Origin: CAWDVH01 sp963805705
Lineage (GTDB): Bacteria; Actinomycetota; Actinomycetes; Streptosporangiales; Streptosporangiaceae
Reading direction: 5' to 3'
DNA: 64,000 nt
Assembly (NCBI GenBank): GCA_963805705.1
Contig: CAWDVH010000001.1
Coordinates: forward strand, 1,674,001-1,738,000
A program made the translations under genes and the position numbers. The notes under the pieces are model-generated. The model was not told the origin of the DNA, searched no databases, and worked only from the letters and a program-made list of their open reading frames with translations. Numbering within the stretch: position 1 is the first letter of the stretch; each line of letters begins with the position of its first letter. Shown here one piece after another: positions 1 through 12,762 of this stretch.

Positions 1-262
1 GAACGGGCCCGTGCCCCCGCCAGCCCGCCCGGCGCAGCTGATCCAGGCCGCGGTGATATCCGGTCCGGGCGTAGGCGTAGGCGGTCACCGGGTCGCCGTC
101 GTGCATGGCGCGCTCGGCCAGGGCCGCCCAGGCCGCGCAGGAGGACGGGAAGCGCGCCGCGACGCTGGCCGGGTCGGCTCCCGACCGCAGGGCCGAGCTC
201 GCCTCCTCGTTGTCGGGCAGGTAGGTGGGCGGGGTGTCGCCGAGCAGATTCTCATGCCTCAT
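1..262 (-). CDS. DUF3151 family protein, C-terminus cut by window edge
   Basis: Reading the minus strand from an ATG at 262 gives an open frame that runs off the left edge. The protein begins MRHENLLGDTPPTYLPD and continues with alanine- and arginine-rich helical sequence containing GDPVTAYAYARTGYHRG. This matches what I know of the actinobacterial DUF3151 family, which commonly sits beside fructose-bisphosphate aldolase; fba is two genes away here. An in-frame ATG at 271 is an alternative start, but an AGGA-like site is better spaced for 262. Function is unknown in the family. About 87 residues are visible. Confidence 0.75.
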   Translation of the reverse strand, partial: MRHENLLGDTPPTYLPDNEEASSALRSGADPASVAARFPSSCAAWAALAERAMHDGDPVTAYAYARTGYHRGLDQLRRAGWRGHGPV

Positions 263-332
263 GCCAGACATCCTGCCGCCTGGGCCGCGGCCCTGCTCGC
301 CGGGTGCGCTGTTTGCTCGATAGGTTGAGCAG

Positions 333-1196
333 GTGGCAGACATCAGTCCCCCGGCCGAATCGAGCGGGGTATTCGCACTCGGCGGCAGTCTCGTGGTCAC
401 CCGGCTCGGATTCGGCGCGATGCGGATCACCGGGCCGGGCATCTGGGGCGAGCCCGCCGACCGCGGCGTCGCTATCAGCCTTCTTCGCCGCGCCGTCGAG
501 CTGGGCATTGACTTCATCGACACGGCCGACTCCTACGGCCCGTTCGTCAGCGAGGAGCTGATCGCCCGCGCGCTGCATCCCTACGACGGGATCACCATCG
601 CGACCAAGGGCGGCCTCGTGCGCACCGGGCCAGGTGAGTGGCATCCGGTTGGCCGGCCCGAGTATCTCAGGCAGTGCGTGGAGATGAGCCTGCGCCGCCT
701 GCGGCTGGAGATCATCGACCTCTATCAGCTGCACCGGATCGACCCGCAGGTGCCGGTCGCTGACCAGGTCGGCGTGCTGGCTGAGATGCGGCGGGAGGGA
801 AAGATCGCCCACATCGGCCTGTCCGAGGTGGGCATCGCCGAGATCGTCGAGGCGCGGCTGACCGCGCCCATCGTGTCCGTGCAGAACCTCTACAATCTGG
901 CCCATCGCAAGTCCGAGGAAGTGCTCGACTACTGCGAGCGGGAAGGGCTGGGCTTCATTCCCTGGTCCCCGATCGCCACTGGCCAGCTGGCCGGACCGGA
1001 CGGACCGCTGTACGCCCTGGCCAAGCAGACCGACGTGACCCCCGCCCAGCTGGCCCTGGCCTGGCTGCTGCGCCGGTCGCCGGTCATGCTGCCGATTCCG
1101 GGGACCGGCTCGGCAGCCCACCTGGAGGAGAACGTCGCCAGCGCGCAGGTCGAACTCACCGACGAGCAGGTCGCCGCGCTCTGCGCCCTGGGCTAA
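333..1196 (+). CDS. Aldo/keto reductase
   Basis: A 287-residue NAD(P)H-dependent oxidoreductase of the aldo/keto reductase TIM-barrel superfamily, reducing carbonyl groups of an unidentified substrate in the cytosol. The catalytic tetrad is visible: Asp63 and Tyr68 in DTADSYG, Lys92 in ATKGG and His134 in YQLHRID. The sequence LPIPGTGSAAHLEENVAS near the C-terminus is the usual cofactor-binding end of the family. The length is typical. The start is a GTG at 333. It is convergent with fba, with only 6 bases between stop codons. Substrate cannot be inferred. Confidence 0.9.
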   Translation: MADISPPAESSGVFALGGSLVVTRLGFGAMRITGPGIWGEPADRGVAISLLRRAVELGIDFIDTADSYGPFVSEELIARALHPYDGITIATKGGLVRTGPGEWHPVGRPEYLRQCVEMSLRRLRLEIIDLYQLHRIDPQVPVADQVGVLAEMRREGKIAHIGLSEVGIAEIVEARLTAPIVSVQNLYNLAHRKSEEVLDYCEREGLGFIPWSPIATGQLAGPDGPLYALAKQTDVTPAQLALAWLLRRSPVMLPIPGTGSAAHLEENVASAQVELTDEQVAALCALG

Positions 1197-1202
1197 GGCC
1201 GG

Positions 1203-2225
1203 TCAGCTGAGCCGGTTGCCCGCTGACATCAGATCCTCGCAGGCGTGCACGACGCGGGCCGTCATCGACTCCTCGGCGGCCTTGCCCCAGGTGCGGGGGT
1301 CGTAGGCCTTCTTGCTGCCGACCTCGCCGTCGACCTTCAGCACGCCGTCGTAGTTGGTGAACATGTGACCCGCCACCGGCCGCGTGAACGCGTACTGGGT
1401 GTCAGTGTCCATATTCATCTTGATCGCGCCGTAGGAGATCGCCTCGCGGATGTCCTCGAGCGCGGATCCGGAACCGCCGTGGAAGACAAGATCGAAAGGC
1501 TTGTCCTGGCCGTACTTGGCGCCGACGGCGTCCTGGATGCTCTTCAGGACCGACGGCCGCAGCTTGACATGCCCTGGCTTGTAGACACCGTGCACATTGC
1601 CGAAGGTGGCCGCCAGGATGTACCGGCCGCGCTCGCCGAGCCCCAGTGCCTCAGCGGTCGCCAGGGCATCCTCCGGCGTGCTGTACAGCTTGTCGTTGAT
1701 CTCGCCGACGACGCCGTCCTCCTCGCCGCCGACGACCCCGATCTCCATTTCCATCACGACATGAGCGGCCGCGCACTGCTCAAGCAGCCCGGCGGCGATC
1801 TGGAGGTTCTCGGCGAGAGGCACCGCGGACCCGTCCCACATGTGCGACTGGAACAGCGGCTCCTCGCCGCGCGCCACCCGCTCCCTGGAGATCTGGACCA
1901 GCGGCCGCATGAAGTGGTCGAGCTTGTCCTTGGGGCAGTGATCGGTGTGCAGTGCGATCTGCACCGAATACTTCGCTGCTACCGCCTGAGCGAAGCGGGC
2001 GAGCGCCACCGACCCGGTGACCATGTCTTTTACGGCCGCGCCCGACAGGTACTCGGCCCCGCCGGTGGAGACCTGGACGATCCCGTCGCTCTCGGCCTCG
2101 GCGAATCCGCGCAGCGCCGCGTTCAGCGTCTGGCTGGAGGTGACGTTGACGGCCGGATAGGCGAAGCCCCGCTCCTTCGCTCGGTCGAGCATCTGCGCGT
2201 AGACCTCTGCAGTCGCGATAGGCAT
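1203..2225 (-). CDS. fba: Fructose-bisphosphate aldolase, class II
   Basis: A 340-residue zinc-dependent aldolase that interconverts fructose 1,6-bisphosphate with glyceraldehyde 3-phosphate and dihydroxyacetone phosphate in glycolysis and gluconeogenesis. The zinc and catalytic signatures are present: TDHCPKDKLDH near residue 95, GNVHGVYKPG near 210 and the phosphate-binding HGGSGS near 250. The start ATG at 2225 has a strong GAGGGAG ribosome site a few bases upstream. The length and N-terminus (MPIATAEVYAQMLDRAKE) fit actinobacterial Fba. It is probably transcribed from its own promoter toward the DUF3151 side. Confidence 0.97.
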   Translation of the reverse strand: MPIATAEVYAQMLDRAKERGFAYPAVNVTSSQTLNAALRGFAEAESDGIVQVSTGGAEYLSGAAVKDMVTGSVALARFAQAVAAKYSVQIALHTDHCPKDKLDHFMRPLVQISRERVARGEEPLFQSHMWDGSAVPLAENLQIAAGLLEQCAAAHVVMEMEIGVVGGEEDGVVGEINDKLYSTPEDALATAEALGLGERGRYILAATFGNVHGVYKPGHVKLRPSVLKSIQDAVGAKYGQDKPFDLVFHGGSGSALEDIREAISYGAIKMNMDTDTQYAFTRPVAGHMFTNYDGVLKVDGEVGSKKAYDPRTWGKAAEESMTARVVHACEDLMSAGNRLS

Positions 2226-2349
2226 GACGGTCGCTCCCTCTTGTCGCGTGTGCGTCCCCAGTATCCCGAAGGTCCTGGACCCGTCGAACCCGGCGGCCGA
2301 GTTCTGGCCGCTAGCAGGCAGTTGTCCTGAGCAGGTCTAGTCTCGCCTC

Positions 2350-2478
2350 ATGGGACTTCATGATGCGGATCCCAGGGCACGCTTGCGGTACGTGGTAGCT
2401 GCGATGGTTGTGGTGCTGCTCATCGCACTCCTGGTGGTAGGGGTTACCGAGCTGCATTCACTGGTCCGGACTGGCTAG
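2350..2478 (+). CDS. Small single-span membrane protein, 42 aa
   Basis: An ATG at 2350 opens a 42-codon frame ending in TAG at 2478. The peptide has a charged start (MGLHDADPRARLRY), then about 21 hydrophobic residues (VVAAMVVVLLIALLVVGV) forming a likely transmembrane helix, and a short polar tail. No clear ribosome site lies directly upstream, so it may be leaderless. I do not recognise a family. It is divergent from fba. Support is the hydrophobic pattern only; it could be a chance frame. Confidence 0.45.
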   Translation: MGLHDADPRARLRYVVAAMVVVLLIALLVVGVTELHSLVRTG

Positions 2479-2669
2479 CCGCCGGCGGAAGAAGGCGGCC
2501 GGCCGGTGGCGGAGTTCCCGGCGGCAGCGTGGTGCGAAATGGCCAGGAAAAACCCCCGGAACCGACGACAGAATCCGCGCCTGAGGGGTACGTCCGTGAT
2601 CTGCGCTATGCATCACGGCGACGGCCACGCGCTGGTAACGTCTCGCGTCAACGGAAGGGACGGTGCCGG

Positions 2670-3590
2670 GTGGATCGCTGCGCGCTATTCGTGGATGCGG
2701 GCTACCTGCTGTCCGATGGCGCAATGGCCGTTCACGGTACTCGCCAGCGAGATTCCGTGTCCTGGGATTACGCGGGCTTGCTCACATCGCTGGCCAGCCT
2801 GACCAGGGACCGTACCGGGCTGCCGGTGCTCCGCTGTTACTGGTACGAGGCGACGGTGGAAAGCCGCCGCACTTCCGAGCACGACGCCCTGGCCGACCTG
2901 CCCGGGCTCAAGCTGCGCCTGGGCAAGATGAGGCCCGGCCGGCGCGAGGGCGTTGAGACCGAGATCCATCGTGACCTCACCACGCTAGCCAGGAACGGCG
3001 CGGTCCAGGATGCGGTCATCCTCAGTGCGGAGGAGGACCTCGCTCCCGTCGTAGCCGAGGTGCAGGACCTCGGAATCCGGGTCGTCCTCATCCACATTGC
3101 CGTTGACGGCAACTGGACTATCTCCCGCCCGCTCCGCCAGGAGTGTGACGACGTGATCGAGATATCCGAGGCCCAGCTCCGGCCGTTCGTCGAGCTGATC
3201 AGCGCCGCGGAGCCCGCTCAGCGTCACGGCCAGTACGCCAGCAGCTACGGGAGCGTGAATCTCCCCGTGGGCCAGAGCCAGACGGCCGGGGGGCATAGCC
3301 AGCCGGCGGCGCCTCGGCTATCCGGGGGGTTCCCGCCGTCGCGCTCTCCGCTCCGTCCGCGATATACGCCGCTCCCCTGGCGGGGGGGTATGAGCGTTCT
3401 GGCCAGCAGGCCGGAGCGGCCGGCTCAGCAGCGCATGCTAGGGCGAGCACGCTGCCTGGTCAGGGCGCGCTGCCGGGCGGCTCTGACGCTGCTCGTCCCG
3501 GCGGTTCGCCGGGCCAGGAAGCGGCGAGGAATAGCCAGGACGGGCCAGGGCGGGCCGGGCCGGCCGCACCAGCAGGACCGGCCGTGCTGA
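2670..3590 (+). CDS. NYN-domain protein, N-terminal part (frameshifted gene)
   Basis: From a GTG at 2670 the protein starts VDRCALFVDAGYLL, the first acidic motif of a NYN (PIN-like) ribonuclease domain. It is followed by ETEIHRDLTTLARNG and VILSAEEDLAPVVAEV, which supply the further acidic residues expected of a metal-dependent RNase core (roughly residues 1-185). The frame then degenerates into arginine-rich sequence after about 3330-3390 and stops at 3590. Meanwhile frame +2, open from 3299, carries a Gly/Ala/Pro/Gln-rich linker and a conserved-looking C-terminal domain to 4594. One extra G in the runs at 3324-3329 or 3382-3388 would join them into one protein of about 640 residues. RNA target unknown. 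Confidence 0.8.
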   Translation: MDRCALFVDAGYLLSDGAMAVHGTRQRDSVSWDYAGLLTSLASLTRDRTGLPVLRCYWYEATVESRRTSEHDALADLPGLKLRLGKMRPGRREGVETEIHRDLTTLARNGAVQDAVILSAEEDLAPVVAEVQDLGIRVVLIHIAVDGNWTISRPLRQECDDVIEISEAQLRPFVELISAAEPAQRHGQYASSYGSVNLPVGQSQTAGGHSQPAAPRLSGGFPPSRSPLRPRYTPLPWRGGMSVLASRPERPAQQRMLGRARCLVRARCRAALTLLVPAVRRARKRRGIARTGQGGPGRPHQQDRPC

Positions 3591-4594
3591 GCGGATCGGC
3601 CGGATCAGCCGGGCCGAGAGACCAGGTCTCCGGCGCGGCCCAGGCCCGGGTCGGGGAACTGCCCAGGGCGAACGACCAGCAGCCCTACCCGCTGCCTGAG
3701 CAGTCGCGCGGTGCGGTGCCGCCGCAGTCCCAGAGCGGCCCTCCCCAGAACGGCATGCCGCACGGCGGGCCACCGCCGGCCGGGCTCCCGCAGAACGGGA
3801 TGGCCCAGAACGGGATGGCCCAGGGCTCACCACCGGCGGCCGGGCTCCCCCAGACCGGGCTCCCGCACAGCGGCCTCCCCCAGAACGCACTGCCCCAGAA
3901 TGGCCTGCCCCAGAATGCGCTGCCCCAGAACGCGCTGCCCCAGAACGGCCTGCCGCGCAACGGGCCGTCTCAGGGCGGCCAGCCCCCGACCAGCCAACCG
4001 CAGAACGGCCTGCCCCAGAACGGCCTGCCGCATACCGGGCTGCCGCACAGCGGGCTTCCTCAGAATGCCCCCCAGCAGAACGGTCAGGCGGCCAGCGAGG
4101 GCATCCGGCCGGCCGGACCGCCGCCCCGGCCGCCCGCCGCGGGTCCCGGTCCCCAGCAGTACCCGCCAGGTCCGGCCGGCGCCTTCGGCTCCTCGGATCA
4201 GGGACACCGGCCGCAATTCCACGCCGCGCCGCCCGGGCAGCACAGCGCGGCCGCCCCGCCGGGCCCCTCATTCCATCCGCCTGCGCCTGGCCCCTACAGC
4301 GGACCGCAGCCGGCGGCCGGGCATTCGGCGCCGCCGCCGCCCGTTAGCGTCACGCTGACCGACGCGGTCCAGGCCGCCCACGTGGAGGGCTTCGGGTTCG
4401 GCGAGGCAGTGGCGCGCGATGCGCCCGCCCTCTGGCTGGAGGCGGTCCTGGCCCGCAAGCCCCGCATGCCCTCGGACCTTGAGGCCCGGCTGCTGCAGGG
4501 CTCGGCGCTGCCCATCGACTCGCTGCTGCACGATGAGGTCAGGCACGCCCTGCGGCGGGGCTTCTGGGATGCGCTGGAGCGCTCCCGGAGATAA
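3584..4594 (+). CDS. C-terminal part of the NYN-domain protein (second frame)
   Basis: This frame is open from 3299; the first GTG that could serve as a start is at 3584. It encodes a long low-complexity region dominated by repeated QNGLP/QNALP-type pentapeptides, then about 80 well-ordered residues (VTLTDAVQAAHVEGFGF through RRGFWDALERSRR) that look like the helical C-terminal domain of actinobacterial NYN proteins. No independent ribosome site is evident at 3584. I infer it is the 3' part of the gene starting at 2670, displaced by a single missing G. A separate protein is less likely. Confidence 0.6.
   Translation: MLSGSAGSAGPRDQVSGAAQARVGELPRANDQQPYPLPEQSRGAVPPQSQSGPPQNGMPHGGPPPAGLPQNGMAQNGMAQGSPPAAGLPQTGLPHSGLPQNALPQNGLPQNALPQNALPQNGLPRNGPSQGGQPPTSQPQNGLPQNGLPHTGLPHSGLPQNAPQQNGQAASEGIRPAGPPPRPPAAGPGPQQYPPGPAGAFGSSDQGHRPQFHAAPPGQHSAAAPPGPSFHPPAPGPYSGPQPAAGHSAPPPPVSVTLTDAVQAAHVEGFGFGEAVARDAPALWLEAVLARKPRMPSDLEARLLQGSALPIDSLLHDEVRHALRRGFWDALERSRR
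3746..4089 (+). repeat. QNG(L/M)P / QNALP coding repeats
   Basis: About twenty irregular 15-18 base units built on CCCCAGAACGGCCTGC-like sequence encode repeated Gln-Asn-Gly/Ala-Leu-Pro, interspersed with HTGLP and HSGLP variants. The units are strongly similar at the DNA level, so copy number can change by slippage. The region forms the flexible linker of the NYN protein. Confidence 0.85.
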
Positions 4595-4664
4595 GGGTCA
4601 CGAAGCCATTACTGCGCAGCCGTTGGCCGGTGAATACTGGCGCTCACTGGGTACCGTACCTAAC

Positions 4665-5306
4665 GTGGGAGCGCTGAGCCGGGAGGAATTCGACGCGATC
4701 GAATTCGATGCAGCCGCCAGCGGCAATCATCAGGCGGCGGCGCAGCGGATGAGCACGCTCGCGGTGACGGGCACGCAGACTGACTCGATGCCGCGGGCCG
4801 AGGCGTTCTTGCGTGCGGGCGAGCAGTGGCTGCTCGCCGACGACCCGGATGCGGCGGCCAACGGCTTCCGGATGGCCATGGCTGATGGCGGGCCGGCCTT
4901 TGTCGATCCGAGGGTGCCGCTGGCGAGGGCGCTCTTCCAGCTGGGCCGGAACTCCGAGGCTTACGATCTCATCGGCAAGCTGAAATCCGAAGGGCGAAAC
5001 GACCCGCGGGTGTGCGACCTGATCGCTGAGCTGCTCGTCGACCGCGCTGATCTGCGGGAGGCGCTGGACTGGGCGACCGCCGGAGTCGAGCTGTGCCTGC
5101 GCGGCCGGGCCGATGCTAGTGCCACGCCGCCCGGCGGCAGTGGCGACGGCCAGCCGGAATCGCCGGCCGGCCGGGTGCAGTCGCCGCCGGGAGAGCAGCC
5201 CGACGACGAAGCCGAGCTGCTGCTCCTGCTGAGGCTCAGGTACCGGATCCGCTACGACCTGGGGCTCCCTGAGGACAGCTACGACCAGCTGCTCGGCGAC
5301 GCCTAG
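4665..5306 (+). CDS. Tetratricopeptide-repeat-like protein
   Basis: About 213 residues with helical repeat character: AEAFLRAGEQWLLADDPDAAANGFRMAMADGG and ALFQLGRNSEAYDLIGKL resemble TPR helices, followed by a Pro/Gly-rich insertion and a final helix (LRLRYRIRYDLGLPEDSYDQLL). Such proteins act as interaction scaffolds. The start is uncertain: I chose GTG at 4665 (VGALSREEFDAIEFDAA). The frame is also open further upstream, where ATT at 4608 follows a GGAG site. It lies just after the NYN gene, suggesting co-transcription and possibly a shared RNA-related role. This is inference. Confidence 0.7.
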   Translation: MGALSREEFDAIEFDAAASGNHQAAAQRMSTLAVTGTQTDSMPRAEAFLRAGEQWLLADDPDAAANGFRMAMADGGPAFVDPRVPLARALFQLGRNSEAYDLIGKLKSEGRNDPRVCDLIAELLVDRADLREALDWATAGVELCLRGRADASATPPGGSGDGQPESPAGRVQSPPGEQPDDEAELLLLLRLRYRIRYDLGLPEDSYDQLLGDA

Positions 5307-5381
5307 CCTGGTCTCTCCGCCGGGCCAGCGCCGGCCGGGCCCAGCGGGGGCCAGGGATGGCTAAGCCCGCTCCCGCTCCGG

Positions 5382-8012
<2,631 letters not shown>

Positions 8013-8015
8013 CTT

Positions 8016-8534
8016 CTACTCCTCGTCCGCCCTCTGTCGTACTGCGAGCCCCGCGTTAGCGGTGAGCCCGGTGTTCGCTGTGCTGCCTGTCATGTCGGCC
8101 GCAGCCGCTCCCGAGCCATGGATCGGCACCAGGGCACCGCGGCCGCTGCGGTTCCTGAGCAGGCCGGCGAGCCTGGCCGCGACGGCACGGGTCGATTCCA
8201 GCTCTGCCCTGAGCTGGCTGATCTCGGCGTGCAGCTCGGCGAGCAGGGCGCGGTTGCGCTGCTCCTGGCTCTCCAGCTCGAGGATCCGCTTGATCCCCTG
8301 CAGGTTGACGCCCTCTTCCTGGGACAGGCGCTGTACCTCACGCAGGATGAGGACGTCACGCAGTGAGTACCGGCGCCCCCGGCCGGGGGTCCGGCCGGGT
8401 GATACCAGGCCCAGCCGGTCGTAGGCGCGCAGCGTCTGCGGGTGCAGGCCAGACAGCTGGGCGGCCACGGAGATCACGTACACGGGAGAATCGTCCGATA
8501 GCCCGAACTGGCTGGTCATGTCATCGCCCCGCAC
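8016..8534 (-). CDS. hspR: Heat-shock repressor HspR (MerR family)
   Basis: A 172-residue MerR-type winged-helix regulator: VYVISVAAQLSGLHPQTLRAYDRLGL is the recognition helix region, followed by GRGRRYSLRDV and a coiled coil (residues about 75-115). The C-terminal tail is low complexity. HspR represses dnaK operons by binding HAIR repeats with DnaK as co-repressor; two HAIR sites lie upstream of dnaK in this window, closing the feedback loop. The start is GTG 8534, with AAGGA upstream inside the dnaJ end, or ATG 8519 (MTSQFGLS). Confidence 0.95.
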   Translation of the reverse strand: MRGDDMTSQFGLSDDSPVYVISVAAQLSGLHPQTLRAYDRLGLVSPGRTPGRGRRYSLRDVLILREVQRLSQEEGVNLQGIKRILELESQEQRNRALLAELHAEISQLRAELESTRAVAARLAGLLRNRSGRGALVPIHGSGAAAADMTGSTANTGLTANAGLAVRQRADEE

Positions 8535-8543
8535 CGGAACGCC

Positions 8544-9710
8544 TCATCCTTCCCTGGCCTTGCGCAGCAGCTCGTCCCTCGGGTCCGGCCCCGCCGTCGC
8601 CTCGCGGAACGTCTCCAGGGCGTCCCGTGCCTGGCGGTTTACCTTCTGGGGCACCTGCACGTTGACCGTGACCAGCAGATCGCCGTACGTCGAGTCCGGC
8701 CGGCGGACGCCCTTGCCCCGGACCCTGAAGGTCCGGCCGTTCGGGGTGCCCGCCGGGATGCGCAGGCTCACCGGCATCCCGCGATGGGACGGCACCTTGA
8801 TCTCCGCGCCGAGCGTCGCCTCGGGGAAGGTGACGGGCACCGTAAGAGTCAGGTTGTGACCGGATCTGCCGAACACCGGATGCGGCGAGACGTGCACCCG
8901 CACGTACAGGTCGCCTGCCGGTCCGCCGCGCTCGCCGGGCGCGCCCTTGCCCTTGAGCTTGATCCGCTGGCCGTCCCCGACACCGGCGGGGATGCGCGCC
9001 TGGATGGTGCGGGTGCTCATGGCCCGGCCGCTGCCCGCGCACTCCGGGCACGGATCATCGACGATGAGGCCCCGGCCGCGGCATTCCTTGCAGGGATCCG
9101 AGAAGGCGAAGCTGCCCAGATTCCGGCTCTCCTGGCCGGTGCCCTCGCAGGACGGGCACACCCTCGGGACGGTGCCTGACTTCGCCCCCGTGCCCGCGCA
9201 CGCCTTGCACGCTCCCTCGTTAGCCAGGCGCACGGACACGGTCACGCCATCGATCGCGTCGCTGAAGGCCAGCGAGGTCTCGGTCTCCACGTCTGCGCCG
9301 CGCCTCGGCCTGGTCTGCTGCTGCGTCGTGCGGCCGCCGCTGCCGAACACGCCGCCGAGCAGGTCGCCGAGGCGCCCGCCGGAACCGCCGCTGCCGGCAC
9401 CGAACAGGTCGCCGAGATCGAATCCGTACCCGCCGGCGCCGCCGCCGGAGCCCGGCATGCGGACTCCGCCGCTGCCGAACAGAGAGCGGGCATCGTCATA
9501 CTCCTTGCGCCGCTTCTCGTCAGACAGGACGTTATAGGCCTCGGATATCTCCTTGAAGCGCTCCTCGGACGCGGCATCACCCTTATTCGCGTCCGGGTGA
9601 TACTTGCGGGCGAGCTTGCGATACGACTTCTTGATCTCGTCCGCGGGCGCTCCCTTGGAGACACCGAGGACCTTGTAGTAGTCCTTCTCGAGGAAGTCCT
9701 TCGTGCTCAA
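8544..9710 (-). CDS. dnaJ: Chaperone protein DnaJ
   Basis: A 388-residue type I Hsp40 co-chaperone that delivers clients to DnaK and stimulates its ATPase. The J domain (residues 1-75) has the HPD motif at 38-40. A Gly/Phe-rich linker follows to about 150. Four zinc-binding repeats are visible: CKACAGTG, CPSCEGTG, CKECRGRG and CPECAGSG. The C-terminal substrate-binding domain ends in an Arg/Glu tail. It lies 21 bases after grpE and 9 bases before hspR. Confidence 0.97.
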   Translation of the reverse strand: MSTKDFLEKDYYKVLGVSKGAPADEIKKSYRKLARKYHPDANKGDAASEERFKEISEAYNVLSDEKRRKEYDDARSLFGSGGVRMPGSGGGAGGYGFDLGDLFGAGSGGSGGRLGDLLGGVFGSGGRTTQQQTRPRRGADVETETSLAFSDAIDGVTVSVRLANEGACKACAGTGAKSGTVPRVCPSCEGTGQESRNLGSFAFSDPCKECRGRGLIVDDPCPECAGSGRAMSTRTIQARIPAGVGDGQRIKLKGKGAPGERGGPAGDLYVRVHVSPHPVFGRSGHNLTLTVPVTFPEATLGAEIKVPSHRGMPVSLRIPAGTPNGRTFRVRGKGVRRPDSTYGDLLVTVNVQVPQKVNRQARDALETFREATAGPDPRDELLRKAREG

Positions 9711-9731
9711 CTGGCCTCTCCTCGCCGGGGT

Positions 9732-10639
9732 TTAGTCCGCGCCGGTTGGCGCATGGTCGCCCGGCCGGTCAGCGTCGGCCGGCCCGGGCGAATCGTCGCC
9801 CGCCCTGGCCGCCGGACGCCCGGAATAGCTGGGGTCGGTTTCGTCGGCGGAGTCGCCGGGCTCGGCGACGGCCACCCTGGCGGGGCGCAGGATCCGGTCG
9901 CCGACCTTGTAGCCAGGCTGCAGGATGCGAACGCAGGTGGGCTCGCTCACATCGATCGAGTAAGAGTGCATCAGGGCCTCGTGCAGGTTCGGGTCGAAAG
10001 GCTCGCCGTCCTCCCCGTACGCCGTCAGGCCGAGCTTGACCGCGACCGCCTCCAGCGACTCGGCGACGGACTTGAACCCGCCCGTGAGCTCGCCGTGCTC
10101 CCTGGCCCGGCCGATGTCGTCCAGTACCGGCAGCAGCCCGATGAGCACGCTGGAAAGCGCCTGCTCCCTGACCGCCATCCGGTCGCGCTCGACCCTCTTG
10201 CGGTAGTTCGCGTACTCCGCCTGAACCCGCTGCAGATCCGCGGTGCGCTCGGCCAGCCGGGCCGAGACCTCGGCCGCTGCCCCCGGCCCGCTGTTACCGG
10301 GCCCGCTGTTACCGGGTCGGTCAGCCGGGCTATCCGCGGTGGCCTCGGCGGGCTGCCCCGGCGCGGCCGGGGCAGCCGCGGCGCCGGCCCCGGATCCGGA
10401 GCCCGGGCCCGCCGGGGGACCCGGACGGGCGCCCCCCGGCCTGGCACCGGGGTTTCCCCCGGCCGCGGCGGCGCCAGGGGCGCCAGGCCTCGACCCTGCG
10501 TGCCTGCCCGGCCTGGACTGGCCCGCTCCGCGCTGGGCGGGAGGCGCCTGGCCGGTGTCCCGGACCTGCCCGGTCACCGGGTCGATGCGCCTGCGGTCAC
10601 GAATGACCGGACCCTGGTTGTCCTCATCAGGAGACTTCA

Positions 10640-10640
<1 letters not shown>
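9732..10640 (-). CDS. grpE: Nucleotide exchange factor GrpE
   Basis: A 302-residue GrpE. The conserved core begins about residue 125 (ERTADLQRVQAEYANYRKRVERDR), the long dimerisation helix. The beta domain contains VAVKLGLTAYGEDGEPFDPNLHEALMH, shown here only as evidence of family, with RVEVAEP-type sequence near the end. The first 115 residues are unusually long and made of Gly, Pro, Ala and Arg, so the protein is longer than most GrpE. The start ATG overlaps the dnaK stop by one base (TGATG), indicating translational coupling. Confidence 0.95.
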
Positions 10641-12505
<1,865 letters not shown>

Positions 12506-12540
12506 GAGTTAGTCCTTGCGTGTGATCGTGGATGCCGAAG

Positions 12541-12561
12541 GTTGAGTCCTTATGACGCAAG
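12541..12561. promoter_or_regulatory. HAIR operator 2, degenerate
   Basis: GTTGAGT-N7-ACGCAAG matches the HAIR arms with two differences and keeps the 7-base spacer. Its centre is 52 bases (about five helical turns) from the perfect copy and it overlaps the -10 and start region of the predicted dnaK promoter. Confidence 0.7.
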
Positions 12562-12588
12562 TTTGCCACCTCTGCGCCCTCATGTCAA
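12560..12588 (-). promoter_or_regulatory. Predicted dnaK promoter
   Basis: On the minus strand, TTGACA (12588-12583) is followed after exactly 17 bases by CAAACT (12565-12560), a good housekeeping-type promoter about 50 bases from the dnaK ATG. One HAIR element abuts the upstream side of the -35 box and a second overlaps the -10 and start region. Confidence 0.7.
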
Positions 12589-12592
12589 CAGA

Positions 12593-12613
12593 CTTGAGTC
12601 AGTTCGACTCAAG
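12593..12613. promoter_or_regulatory. HAIR operator 1 (HspR site)
   Basis: A perfect inverted repeat CTTGAGT-N7-ACTCAAG, extended by a matching A/T pair on each side. This equals the known HspR-associated inverted repeat consensus. It sits just upstream of the -35 box of the dnaK promoter. Confidence 0.92.
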
Positions 12614-12724
12614 TTAGTGGACTGTACTCTGCCCAACCTAGGTGATGATGCCACTGTCCGGTACTCGCTGAGCGAGATCCGTGACCGGCAGCCGCCGAGC
12701 CGATCGGGTGACCGGGACCGGCCG

Positions 12725-12762
12725 GGCCAGTCCTGATGACAGTGGCCAGTCCTGATGACAGT
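12725..12762. repeat. 19-bp tandem direct repeat
   Basis: Two perfect adjacent copies of GGCCAGTCCTGATGACAGT lie in the 478-base gap between dnaK and the DUF2079 gene. No protein-coding frame or family is evident there. The role is unknown; it could be a recent slippage duplication or a binding site. Confidence 0.9.

Noticed and set aside
252..1121. A 289-codon open frame antisense to the aldo/keto reductase
   Set aside because: It overlaps a clearly recognised gene and has no family signature.
1245..2330. A 361-codon open frame antisense to fba
   Set aside because: It is the mirror of the fba coding sequence caused by high GC; the composition is arginine/valine-rich without a family signature.
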